From assembly GCA_942486035.1 (NCBI GenBank), contig CALNXK010000167.1, positions 1-64,000 of the forward strand: a DNA stretch of 64,000 nt, given 5' to 3'. A model generated the notes under the pieces. The model did not search any database. It saw nothing but the letters and a program-made list of their open reading frames with translations, and was not told the DNA's origin. The position numbers and the translations under genes were made by a program. The DNA is from Porites lobata (Eukaryota; Cnidaria; Anthozoa; Scleractinia; Poritidae). Positions 44,901 through 57,000 of this stretch are shown piece after piece (positions within the stretch are counted from its first letter, which is position 1; each line of letters starts with the position of its first letter).

Positions 44901-47900
44901 CTTCTGATGGTTGAAGCTAATTTCCCTCGCGGCACGACAAAAACGAAGCACTACCCAGATCCCCGAAGTGACACGTCATCAGCGTGGAATGTCTGCGCTT
45001 ATTCCTCAGACGTCACCTGGCGTCGCGAAATGTAGACTGTTTTCTCGGGCTGGGTGGAACTCAACATCAATATTTTGGGTGCCAGAAAATGAAGGAACGG
45101 ATCAACAAATCATATAAGAAAGATTTAATACGTACATGCTTCTCTGCGTCGTGTGACGTAAGAGCATTGGGGTCTGGGGTAGGTGGTGGTCCTGGCCGGG
45201 AGGGTCTTCCAGGAGACTGGGAAGGAGCTGTTCTGACTACTAAAAGACGCTGCAAACTGTCCAGAATGCACTTGTAGCAACGTTGTCTAAAAGAAAAAAA
45301 GTTACTGAAATTAGAGACAGTGGCTTAATCTGAGGCTTTTCATTAGACCACATCAGCTGCCTCCGTTCAGTGCCATTTTAAACGCGTTTTTCAGTGTATT
45401 ATTATCCTGGGTTTTCATGCGCAGTTTCCGGTTTCGGTCAAGTCTTTATAGTGAGTGACCCACGCGAAAAGCGTTTTTTTCTCAGTGGCTTTGGCTTACG
45501 ACCGAGGAATCTCCACCGCACTCAATCGCTGCACGCAAAAAAAAACCCTTTCCTACACATGTTAAAGTCGTATTTGGGCTTAAGTGTGTTCTCTAGGGGA
45601 CAAAACGTACCCAATATTTATCAGGGTGTTGTGTGTTGTTACGAATGTTTTTTTTTTGGTTGGGGTGGGGGGGGGGGTTGGGTACTTACCTGGCCAGAAA
45701 CGCCTCCTCTCCTTGGACATCACCATGAGGTTCACCATTTCTATAAAAGTGCAGAGCCAGTCCTTGTGGATCGCACTTGACTGCAGCTTGTAAACACAAG
45801 TCCACCACACCTTCATAGAATCGCACTAATAAGAAAGCAAAAGAACATTTTCCGGAAGTTAACTGTGTAGTACCAGCAAATTCAGTGCAACCTCACCAGA
45901 ATGTCAACCCATCAAGTTCAAGTTCAAGCCCACTCCAAAAATACCAAACATACCATAATGCCTTTGTTTGTGTCGTTTTAACTCCCAAGAGAAACTGAAA
46001 ACAATGCTTGCAAACGGACATGCAAGCAATAAACACCATTACATTTCAAGGTTCCTTTTCAGTAGTCATCTCACCTGATTCAAAATGAGAACAAATCGCA
46101 TCTAGTTTAATTTGATGGGTGACTTGTCGATAACACTAAAAGAAACAAAAACAGAAAGATTTGACAATATACTGTGTTCTTACTAGAATAACATCTTTCC
46201 TCATAATCGCCAAAATTGTCTCTTTAACGAAACAGTCGTCCTTAAAGACTGACGTGAAAAAATGCCAATGATATAAAGAGACAAAGGCTTTAAAATGCTA
46301 AAAATCATATGAACTGATCTATTTAAGAAGCATTTCTTCTGCAGAGTTTCCGGGACAGAAGGTGGGATGTACGTTTGTTGCTCTGACAGTCAAAACCCAC
46401 CTGAAGCGATTCTCTTAGGATTCTTTCTTGTTCGGTTTTGTCTCTACTTCTTTTGGCCAACATTAAAAGCTCACCAGCCTAGCAACAAGGACAAAACAGA
46501 TTCGAAAACCAAGACATCATAAAACCTGGTTGCAGACAATCACTTATCATTTAATCACAGCCGAAAATGTACCTTTCTGTTGACAAAAAGTGCCAAAGAG
46601 TTTCAAAGAACTCTTTTAAAGGTGTGGCTGAGCGTTTCTGATAAAATTCGCCACTTTAGAAATGAGAAAGGAACTGGAGCCGAAATGCGTCCCGCAGTTG
46701 TTTCTGGGATTGTTACTAATGATGTGCCCGTCAGCTATCGGCCAATTTTTTCTCCCTGTCCGCGGTAGCACTCCCAGAAGTCTTTGCGAAAGCTAACTCA
46801 GCACAGTTTCCCTCTCGTTTCTTAAGTGGCTTATTGGAACTTTGGGAGTGTATGTTCTAAAGTAGACGAGAAAACGGGAGTACCAGAAAAATTGGCAATT
46901 TCGAGGTTGTGCATGACACTGGACTGGTGTTGTCTCGAATTGTATCGTGGGACTGCCTGGGAAACGAATTCTCGTATAGCCAATGAAAGAAGTGATAGCA
47001 TCCCCATGACAGTCCCAAGATACAATTCGATATGACACTGGCCCAGACGTTAAAACGAGGATGACAACGAGGACAAGATTTTCCTAAATAGCTACTGCGC
47101 GCGCGTGAACCAGCGTCATTTTGGCAGGAAAAAGTGATGGCCGTCGTCATTCTACTACGGGTTTAGCAACCGGGGCGAAATGACCGGTAACTCTCATGGC
47201 TAATACCTCATAGAGAAAAGTAGAGAGCTTGGTGAGAGCTCATTGGTGGGAGGCATTTTCTCTGACCAGTGAGTCAATCCTTCTTTACAAGTTTTTTTTT
47301 TAGGGGAAAAAATACAAATTGATGGTAGAGTCGATACCTTAGTTGATACTGCATCGTCACTGCTGAATAAATTTGGGCAAACATCACGTAGCCTCTCACT
47401 AATGGCATCGGTAGAGGCACTGTCATCCAGATAGCACTTTATTAAAGAATCAATAAGGGCACTGCAAATCTACACAAAGCAACAAAAGAAAACAAATTGT
47501 CGTGACAAGATAAAATTTGTACTTGTACTCACAAAATGCTGTCACTTCAAGCATTTCACTACAGGAGTCAGACGATGTTAATTTTGGACTCTCTGGATGA
47601 GACCTTCGAGTGTGAACACTCAAATGGAAGCAACTGAGCAGTACTTTCCTGTGGTACTGTTTATTATGCCGTACAAGGTGACCCCAACTTTCTAGTCAAT
47701 GGATGAAATCCTATTATGTGACCATTCAGATTAAAGCTACCGACTAGTACTTTCCTGTGGTACTGTTTATTATGCCGTACAAGGTGGTTCTAACTTTTGC
47801 GTCTGTGGACGAAATCCTAAAGTGTGACCATTCAAATGAAAGCTACTGAGTAGTACCTTTACATGGTACCATTGCCTTTAAGCAAAACAAATTTACAACT

Positions 47901-48019
47901 TTCTTTCATCTTTTATGTTTGGCCACATTGGAAGGAAAAGAAACAACCAAGCTACTTACCTCTTGCCCAGTGGTTATTAGGTCTCTGAATTTGATGTGCT
48001 TTAGGCGATCCCTTATTAC
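38932..48019 (-). CDS. NUP155: NUP155 exons for the C-terminal alpha-solenoid and stop
   Basis: Exons, 5' to 3' on the - strand: 47960-48019, 47338-47469, 46401-46478, 46075-46135, 45690-45825, 45136-45286, 44039-44143, 43464-43621, 43118-43367, 41890-42010, 41093-41203, 40086-40222, 39336-39442, 38932-39073. They encode KFRDLITTGQE, ICSALIDSLIKCYLDD, LRDVCPNLFSSDDA, DKTEQERILRESLQ, VRFYEGVVDLCLQAA, a Pro-rich loop (SPGRPSRPGPPPTPDP), LYQWLIDNALTDRLLE, LWRYYEKTKNYSAAARVL, LEYLSRAIMSAKS, AECKLAIVHCAG, SDRMAIVSKKIASLGKMY, LEIGIPFPVLHGIYD, RPLHILEVIYHLL and a C-terminus ending ARMKRLL plus TGA (38934-38932). This helical half binds the other inner-ring nucleoporins in known animal pores. Confidence 0.95.
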
Positions 48020-51000
48020 CTGAAAATAACCATGAAGTTTTCCTCATTAAGCGAACACTACTATTATTATTACAATAATAATCACATTTTGTTGAAACAG
48101 TAGATGAAAGCTGAGGATTTTTATTTGTCACACCTTCTCGTGTCGACCAAAAAATAGCTTTCGAACCGATAATCAAATAAGAGGTTTGAAAAATTGTTTG
48201 TCAAAAGGTGTGTGGGTAGGGAGGGTGGCGGTGAGAAGGGGATTTTGTGTTCTGAGGCAAATATCGAAAACAATCAAGACAATGACAAACATTCCAAAAC
48301 TTAGCCACAGCCAAAATGCATAAAGAAGCTTAAGAAAAGGTGTGAATTTTTGGGGGAAGCCATTCCACGCATTACAAAGGGGGTTCTCACGCTCTCCGTG
48401 TTTCTTTACTAATCTGGCTTTGAACAAGTTACTGGTTATACCATGAAGAAAAGGGGATAGTTGCAAAAATTATTGCATATAATCTTAAATTGCTATATAA
48501 CACTTTCAAGTTTCATCTTACCGGTTCAAGGTGAAGTATGACCTCCTCAAAGTTGTGCTCATTAAGAACTTGCCAGAGGTGCAGTGTCTCAATTGACCGG
48601 TCAATTAATGACTTGAAGTTAATCAAGAAGTTCTTTTCGGCCACAAATGCTTCTGCTGATGCTAAAGAAGAAGAAAAAATTGCCATAACTCAACTGACTG
48701 AAATCATCGGTGAAACGTCAATTTAAGCATTCTAAGGAGCAGTTGCTATAACAGATCAGAATACTTCTTAGTTTTGGCTGTGTCCTTATTTTGGTTACCT
48801 TGACTCAAGATTTTCTTTCCCAGTCTGCAACATGGAATGGCTACAATGCATGCAGGACCCACGGCCTATCTCATAATAATAATTACTGTACCATTTAATT
48901 TAAAATTTGTTGGAACCTTACTAGGTTTCAACTCATTGTGCACCTGCAAGCTTTCGTCATGCCACCAAACCCCAAATCTGTTTTTATGTTTGTTTGCCAA
49001 AATCATCCGAAGAATAACATGGCTCTTCTGCACATAAAAGCTTCCTCACATAAGCTCAAGTACCGCTTAGCATTATATTAAATCATCTTGACTCAGTATT
49101 TTAAAACTATTTTCACTCCCAGTTTTTCACATGGCTTTATGGTGTGGTACAGCACTGCTATGCAGAACCTTTTGCTTTTGAGTATTTTACAAAATGAGCA
49201 TCAGACAAAGACATGGTGCTATCCACAGTCACTAACCTTGATGTGTTTGTTGAAGGAGTGACTGCCCACTGGCCATTGTTACTCTGGGAAAACTTTGTGA
49301 AAGAAAAAAAACACGGTTTTCAGAAAGATTCATACAGCTCTCACTAACTTGACTTAAATCTGGGCGAGCTACATACATACACCCAGAAAAAATCTCTGTG
49401 AGCAGAGGAAAGAACCCACAATCAATCTAAACATGGCATGAACATTTACTAACAGCTCCTCGATAATTCAAGAACTAAGGAGCAGACTTTTTCTACAAAT
49501 AACAACGTTCTTTTTAATGTATTGCTTATTTTGATAAAAACTATTTTGCTAATCGAAAAAGAGAGACAGTCATGAAGTCTGCCTAAGTCTGTCCCTTGAA
49601 AAATTTACTTCATCACTTGCAATCCATGTTATAGGGTACTACTTCTTTGGTATTTTCACATTGTACCAAACTAATCTTCAATTTCAAAATAAGTTTGGAT
49701 GTTCCACAAATAATTTGTGATGAATTGTACCACAGCTCGTTTGGGTTCTGCTGCCCTTAACAAAATAAAATGAAACTGAAAAAAAGTTGTGATTCACACC
49801 CTGCATCCAAATGGGGCAGCATAAACTGCATATTCTGTTCCATCCATGTTTGAAGTTGTCGTAATCTTTCCAAAATCCACCCTAACTGGAATACACTGAG
49901 CAAACTCCTTAACACAGGAGTGAGCTAAAAAACAAGAACGAATCAAAATTAAGGGTAAATCTCATTATAAAACAAGCTGGTGTTTTCTTCACATTATGAT
50001 ACAGTGAAACCCGTGTCAACACTTTACTCTTAATAGTGGCCAATGCAAAACATTCACAAAAAAAATAAATTTGAATTTTCTGTTTGTAAAATCCACACAA
50101 AAGTTCTGCTATGGTAGGCTTCCTTTGAATGTTGACATCACTGGATTTCGTATAGATCTAAACGTTAGAGAGACAAATCATCATGCCATTTCAGTGGGAG
50201 GGTTACATGGACCCTGTATTAAGAAGGCGACTTGTACTACCACTATTTTCTCAGCAATCAACACTGCTTGGAAACAGATTTCCGTTGAAAATCAAAAGGT
50301 TCACATACACCCCAATTGCCACCAATCTTTGCCATCTGGATTGATGGAAATCAACTGCCAAGTGGTTTTGATTTTGAAGGCAGTACTGCCGTGAAAATAA
50401 TGGCAAGCAGCCTTAGTAAGCCCCAAACATTTCTTCCTATATTTTCTATAAAACAAGCTGTATTATATAAAGTACTCAGCAGCAGACACTAGTGAAGTCC
50501 AATGGGTGTCTACAATCTTGTTGCAATTTTTTACCGTAGCCTATGTATGAAACAACACATGTTTGAAGAAACAAAGATTGACAGAGTGATATGCAGTAAA
50601 AGGAGTTTCAAACCTGTTGTGATTGTGAAGGAAGAGGCATGAAAAAATCCTCAAACACAAGTCTTCCATCCCAGAAAGTTCTATAAAACAAAGGATGATT
50701 AAAAAAAAGAAACTATGTTAGAATATTGGAAAACCTAAGAATTAGATACATCTTAGAAGCCATCAAATCAATTTGTAAAACAGTATCAAATACATACTCT
50801 AAAATTCTTGCAAAGTAAAGACACAGTCCATCATGCTTGCTTGATCTTGTTAACTCAGGTCTCACTACAGCTTGTCCCATGCCAGCCTGATGAGGTGTTG
50901 AAGTCACAAAACCAGGACTGTCAACACCTGGTCTGGTTATGTAACTGCCTGTCAGGTTCCCCCCTGAAATGGGACTCCCTGGACTTGTTACAGGGGGGTG

Positions 51001-54000
51001 CACTCCTGAAGGGTTCCCGGGTGAAGGAAGGTGAGAATCGCCTCCATATTTGAAGAAAGCTCTTGTAGCCCATTCAGCAACCTGGAATCAGTATAGCAAA
51101 GCATTATCCAAAAGCAGCATTTCATTATTGTCTGTATCATCTTCAGTTGATAACTTTATTTTCTTCAGACACCAAGGTTTTAGCCAGAAGGCTGTCCAGC
51201 CATCCTATGGACGCCCATTTTTGGAAGAAATACAAGGAAAATTCACCTAATCTCTCATACGTTTACGGGAAAACGTGAATTCTGGACGGCCAGTTTTCAA
51301 TGTCTGGCTAAAAGCCTGTCAGACACTCCAGATGACTATAAACTAGCTTTCAGTGCTATCACTGAGGGCCGTAACCCATAACACTCATTACAGCTGAGTT
51401 CCCTTGATGTTAAGGGTGATTGAAGGGGAAAACTAAAGTGACACTATACATTTTCAAGAGATGTTACGGCCAAATCTGCATTTGTGACAGCTGCTCCTCT
51501 AAGTAGACAAAATTCTGGCCAAACAATCACCATCACCCTAATCAACAAAATTATCCACAACAATCCATACAGTGATCATGATCACCTGGACACATTTTTC
51601 ACAATTTAGGGGTTGGGACAAAATGGAAGCCACGCTTTAATCTTAAGTGCTGTTAAGCACAAGACTATTTGACTCACTTGTTGTTGGGTTGCTGTTGCAC
51701 CACAGGCCAAAACAAGACAAGTTGCACATGCCTGGTCTTCCTGTTCAATGGCAAGACAAAAGATCTATATTAACCATTTTCACATTGCCTTTAATAAACC
51801 ATATTTTCATATTGCACCATCAAGTTCCATAAATAAGAACAAGAAAATAATCAATAAACAAAAACAAAAAATCATTCCCCTCCCTTGCATCTTTTTTACC
51901 TTGTGAAGCTTGAAGAAAGCTTGAACAGCATCAGAATCAAATCCCTGACTGTGCAATAACAACTGACAAAGCTGCTCAACGGGGCGATAAGTTGTAAAAA
52001 GGTAGCTTCCCTGATGATACAGCAATCATAAAGATCAGGTGGTGACAAAGATGCAACTGGTAAATTACAAGCAGGACAACCGGGACAACTGGGAAACCAG
52101 GACAACCTGGGGCATCCATTTACGAAAAAAAACCGGAAAAACAGGACAACCAGGTAGCAAAGTGGAATTTCCGGACAACCGGTAAAAGTTGTTCCATTTG
52201 GACAACTGGGACAACTCCGACAACTGGGACAACCAGGACAACCGTGGACCTGGAACTGGGACAAACTACAAGAAACCGGACAATGGAACCACGACATAAT
52301 CTGTTCGGAAATTCCAGGACAACGGGAAACTGGGACCACCTTTTTAGATTTTCAACACAACTGGGAATTTTCCAGTGGGACAACCAGGAACCAACTGGGA
52401 CAACCAGGACAACTGGGACAACTGTTCCATTTACAACCGGGACAACTGGGACAACCAGGACAACCGGGACAACTGGGACAACCAGGACAACCGGGACAAC
52501 TGGGACAACCAGGACAACCGGGACAACCGGGACAACCAGGACAACCGGGACAACTGGGACAACCAGGACAACTGGGACAACCAGGACAACAAGGACAACT
52601 GGGACAACCAGGACAACTGGGACAACTAGGACAACCAGGACAACTGGGACAACCAGGACAACTGGGACAACCAGGACAACCGGGACAACCAGGACAACTG
52701 GGACAACCGGGACAACCAGGACAACTGGGACAACCAGGACAACCAGGACAACTGGGACAACCAGGACAACTGGGACAACCAGGACAACCGGGACAACCGG
52801 GACAACCAGGACAACTGGGACAACCAGGACAACCAGGACAACTGGGACAACCAGGACAACTGGGACAACTGGGACAACCAGGACAACTGGGACAACCGGG
52901 ACAACCAGGACAACTGGGACAACCAGGACAACCAGGACAACTGGGACAACTGGGACAACCGGGACAACTGGGACAACCAGGACAACTGGGACAACTGGGA
53001 CAACCAGGACAACCAGGACAACTGGGACAACCGGGACAACCAGGACAACTGGGACAACCAGGACAACCAGGACAACTGGGACAACTGGGACAACCAGGAC
53101 AACCGGGACAACTGGGACAACCAGGACAACCGGGACAACTGGGACAACCGGGACAACCGGGACAACTGGGACAACCAGGACAACTGGGACAACCAGGACA
53201 ACCAGGACAACTGGGACAACTGGGACAACTGGGACAACCAGGACAACTGGGACAACTGGGACAACCAGGACAACTGGGACAACCGGGACAACCAGGACAA
53301 CTGGGACAACCGGGACAACCGGGACAACTGGGACAACCGGGACAACCAGGACAACTGGGACAACCAGGACAACTGGGACAACCAGGACAACTGGGACAAC
53401 CAGGACAACTGGGACAACTGGGACAACCAGGACAACTGGGACAACCAGGACAACTGGGACAACTGGGACAACTGGGACAACCAGGACAACTGGGACAACT
53501 GGGACAACCAGGACAACCGGGACAACCAGGACAACTGGGACAACTGGGACAACCAGGACAACTGGGACAACTGGGACAACCAGGACAACTGGGACAACCG
53601 GGAAAACTGGGACAACCAGGACAGCTGGGACAAAGGAGACAACTGGGACAGCCAGGACAACTGGGACAACCAGGAAAAATAAATGGCTGCACGACTCCAA
53701 AACTCACCTGCGCACTGAGAGCCACAAAGGACCTCTGACAGGAAGCATGTTGTCTGATGACAGCAGGTGGATCTGGCCATCTGTCGCTTTGTATGGGACA
53801 GTCACTTGTCACGTTGCCCCCAAATCCAGGTACCTCACTTAAAGACCAAGTTCTACCCTCCATTGGTACATTTACCTAACACAAAATATCACAACTGTTA
53901 ATAAAGTCACATCAGGTCCTAACCAATCAGAGCACAGGATGATGATGACATCATCAATAACAGATTATGCATACCGTAACTCAAAGTAATGTCCCAGCAA

Positions 54001-57000
54001 GCTACATGTACCTTAAAATGCTCCTATTGTAGGTGCTTGCAGAAATATGGAAAATTCTACTTTTCATACCCTTGAATTATACTAGAGTACATTTCTTTGG
54101 CAGCATTTCAGGTTAAGAATAAAATGGAATCAAAATCTAAATGTAGAAATTGCCCATAGAGAACCAGATATAGAATGCCCACAATTTAATGCGTCAGTAA
54201 TCTAGAGGCTCCAAAATTTGAAAAAGGAGATTTTTTAACAGTCTTTCACTCCCAGAATAAAACATAAAGTATTCTACTGAAAGACCACCTTTTCAATTTG
54301 TGGATGAAATCCTATGGTGTGAACATTCAAACAAAACCCCTATGCTGCTCTTTCAAAAGGTACTAGTTGTTTCCAGGATTTTGCAAAGTAATTTTTTTTT
54401 TTATTTTGGAAATTTTGATAATTTCTGACTTCTGACCACTTTTGCGAGTAAACAGGTAACTTATTTTAAAATGTTCTCAATAAAACATACCCTTATGCTA
54501 GAACAATGCTATCCAAATGTACCATGAAATAAGAATTAAAATCCAGAATACCATCAAATCATGCAAACGGTAGTTCTTAAAATTTATTGATACCTGCATC
54601 TCTTTAAGTGGAGACTGGAAAGGAAATGGATCAGGACTGATTCCCCAGAGGATATCCATCTCTTCTGTTTGAGACGAAGCTAGCAATGAAATGCCTGAAA
54701 AAGACAATCATCAATGTTATTTTATCATTATCTACAAATTAGCTTGAAATTGAAAGAAACCTCCCAAGAATAACATTAAAGAGGTACATGTAATGTAGCT
54801 ACTGTAACTTCCAAAAGTAAGGATGGTTTTGGATGGAGATGATTAATGCCTCAAATGCTTACTATAAACAACAACTTTGAAAAATTCAGGCTTAATTTTC
54901 GAAGATGCAAAAACAGTAACATGACTCCTTTAAATCAAATGAGAGCTATAATATATTTTCAGTCATAAATTCACAGGGATAAAATTCCCCATAACGCTTA
55001 AGCTTTTAATATGTCATTGCAAATATTATTAAATTACCTATCAACAACCCAGTCCTAGCAACATACAGTCAACTCTTTCTTGATAGACACCTCTATAAAA
55101 GGACACCAATAGTCCCTGCCTTTCTTTACATCTTTGAGGGACACATAGTGCCAATCTAAAAGGTGTCTGTCTCAGGGGGAGTTGATCGTAGGATATTTAT
55201 CACATGAACTTAGTTTGATGGTTATAGCTCCCATTAGTCCTATGTAGCTCAGCAGTAAAGCATCTGGACAAGTACAGGGCGTGAAAAATCACTTGAATTC
55301 CAGCAAGAAGCTCTCACATTTAGCTTGTGCGAGGCTGCTTCTTGCCTATATGCTAATGATTTTATTAGAGAGTTGGACTTGACCCTTTTCCATCAGGCAA
55401 GTAAACTTTTAAAAGTTAAATGCCCGGCAAGATGATCGGCTAGTCTTGGACTATCGGACAGGATTTTTTTCGAGCCATGTAGTCACCAGCAAGTCATAAG
55501 TTTGACTTCTGTTAGAGGACTCTGATTCTTTTTCCTCCCTTGCCTGAGTCACTCACTAAAAGAAGATCATTCTCAACTTGAGAGCAAGTCATGCCTTGAC
55601 AAAATCAGTATGTTTGCAAAGCACCTTGTCTGTAGAAGGCTGCATGTACTTGAGATGGTCTCTGTGAGGTTGCTGATGGTGCAAACCCTGGCGGCAGTCT
55701 GGCGTGAACAAGCTGTAGTTTACTTGGTCTCTCTAATGGAGCCCTTACATTTGTTGTACTAAAGTAAAGGCGCACACCTGGTCAAGAAACAAAGTTGGGT
55801 GAATAAACAAATAAAATAACGATTTAGAAGTGGCACATTTACTAAGTGGTCCTTCATCTACCTGATTCCTGGTCGAATTGGAATTTGGAAGTGTTGGTTT
55901 TTGAGGAGAGGGTAAAACAGGAGTATCCGAAGAAAAACCTCTCGGAGCAAAGGAGAGAACCAGCAACAAACTCAACCCACATATGGCGTCATTACTCAAG
56001 GATGAAGCCCTAAATGATGTTTGTCTCGTTGATTTGCAAGCATATCAAGGAAGAACTAAAAGAAAAATCTGACTGTAGTTCATTAAAAGACACTTAAAGG
56101 AGATGTGTCACAAAATTTATCACAAATATTCAAACCATGAGAAGTGCCACCAAACTGAGTGAAACATAAATAAAAATATCTATCTGCCCAAACATGAAAA
56201 GAAACAAGGTATAAAATAATAATACAGCAAATACAAAAAAGATGAAAAGATGGACGAAGTTAAAGAAGATTGTATTGGATTGCTATTGTGGTGTTTGAAA
56301 ACTTGTAAGCCTAATAGTTTTATGTTTGTAATGTTTGATAAAATGCATTGGAGACATACTTGTTTGACACCAAGCTGTGATGCTGTGATTTTGACAACGT
56401 AAGTTTATATTTCTCAAGTTTCACAGTGATTAATGACACATACAATTGGGATTATTAACAAAATGAACTAGAGAACACGCGACAGAGCCTGATTAAAATA
56501 CATGTAGTGATTCATCCGGTAGGCACCCCTAACAAGGCTTCTTTCCCTTACCTGCTTGGGTGATTCCAACTAGATGGACAGTTTTGGATTCATTCCTTGG
56601 AATTGGTGCAATGTGAATAATTGGTCTAAAATTATTGGAATCAATAGTTCTGAAAATGAAAACAACAAAAATATGTTGTTACATGTAACCTTTTGGTAGG
56701 AAACATGGGTAAGCAGCCAATTCAGGAAGAAGAGATCTTTACACAGGTTCCTCAGCAGGAATTCTGACCAATCATGTTACTACAAAAAACCGACTAGCAT
56801 TCTGAGGAAAAATCTACTGCTAATTTTGCTACTTTGCTTCTCCCATTCTGCAGTGAATTTCTCTCTTTCCTGGAAAGTCAGCCCACATACGAAAGAAAAA
56901 CAAGATAATGTTGGAAACAAACCTAGAGATAAAAAAAGAAAGGCAGAGGGAAGAAAGAGAGTATGAAAAAGGATTGGTGGCCACCAAAGGGTAAAATGAC

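Noticed and set aside
49877..49924. Alternative acceptor at about 49885 for the NUP155 exon ending at 49800
   Set aside because: A CAG at 49885-49887 would also keep the frame, but the acceptor TTGTTTTTTAG before 49924 has a better pyrimidine tract and supplies the residues LTPVLRSLLSVFQ expected from the family length.
52120..53863. Long ORFs on both strands with TGTTR, VPVVLVV, CPSCPGC and SQLSWL repeats
   Set aside because: They are translations of the GGACAACYG minisatellite in a NUP155 intron. Only the short exon sequence at 53708-53875 within one of them is real coding.
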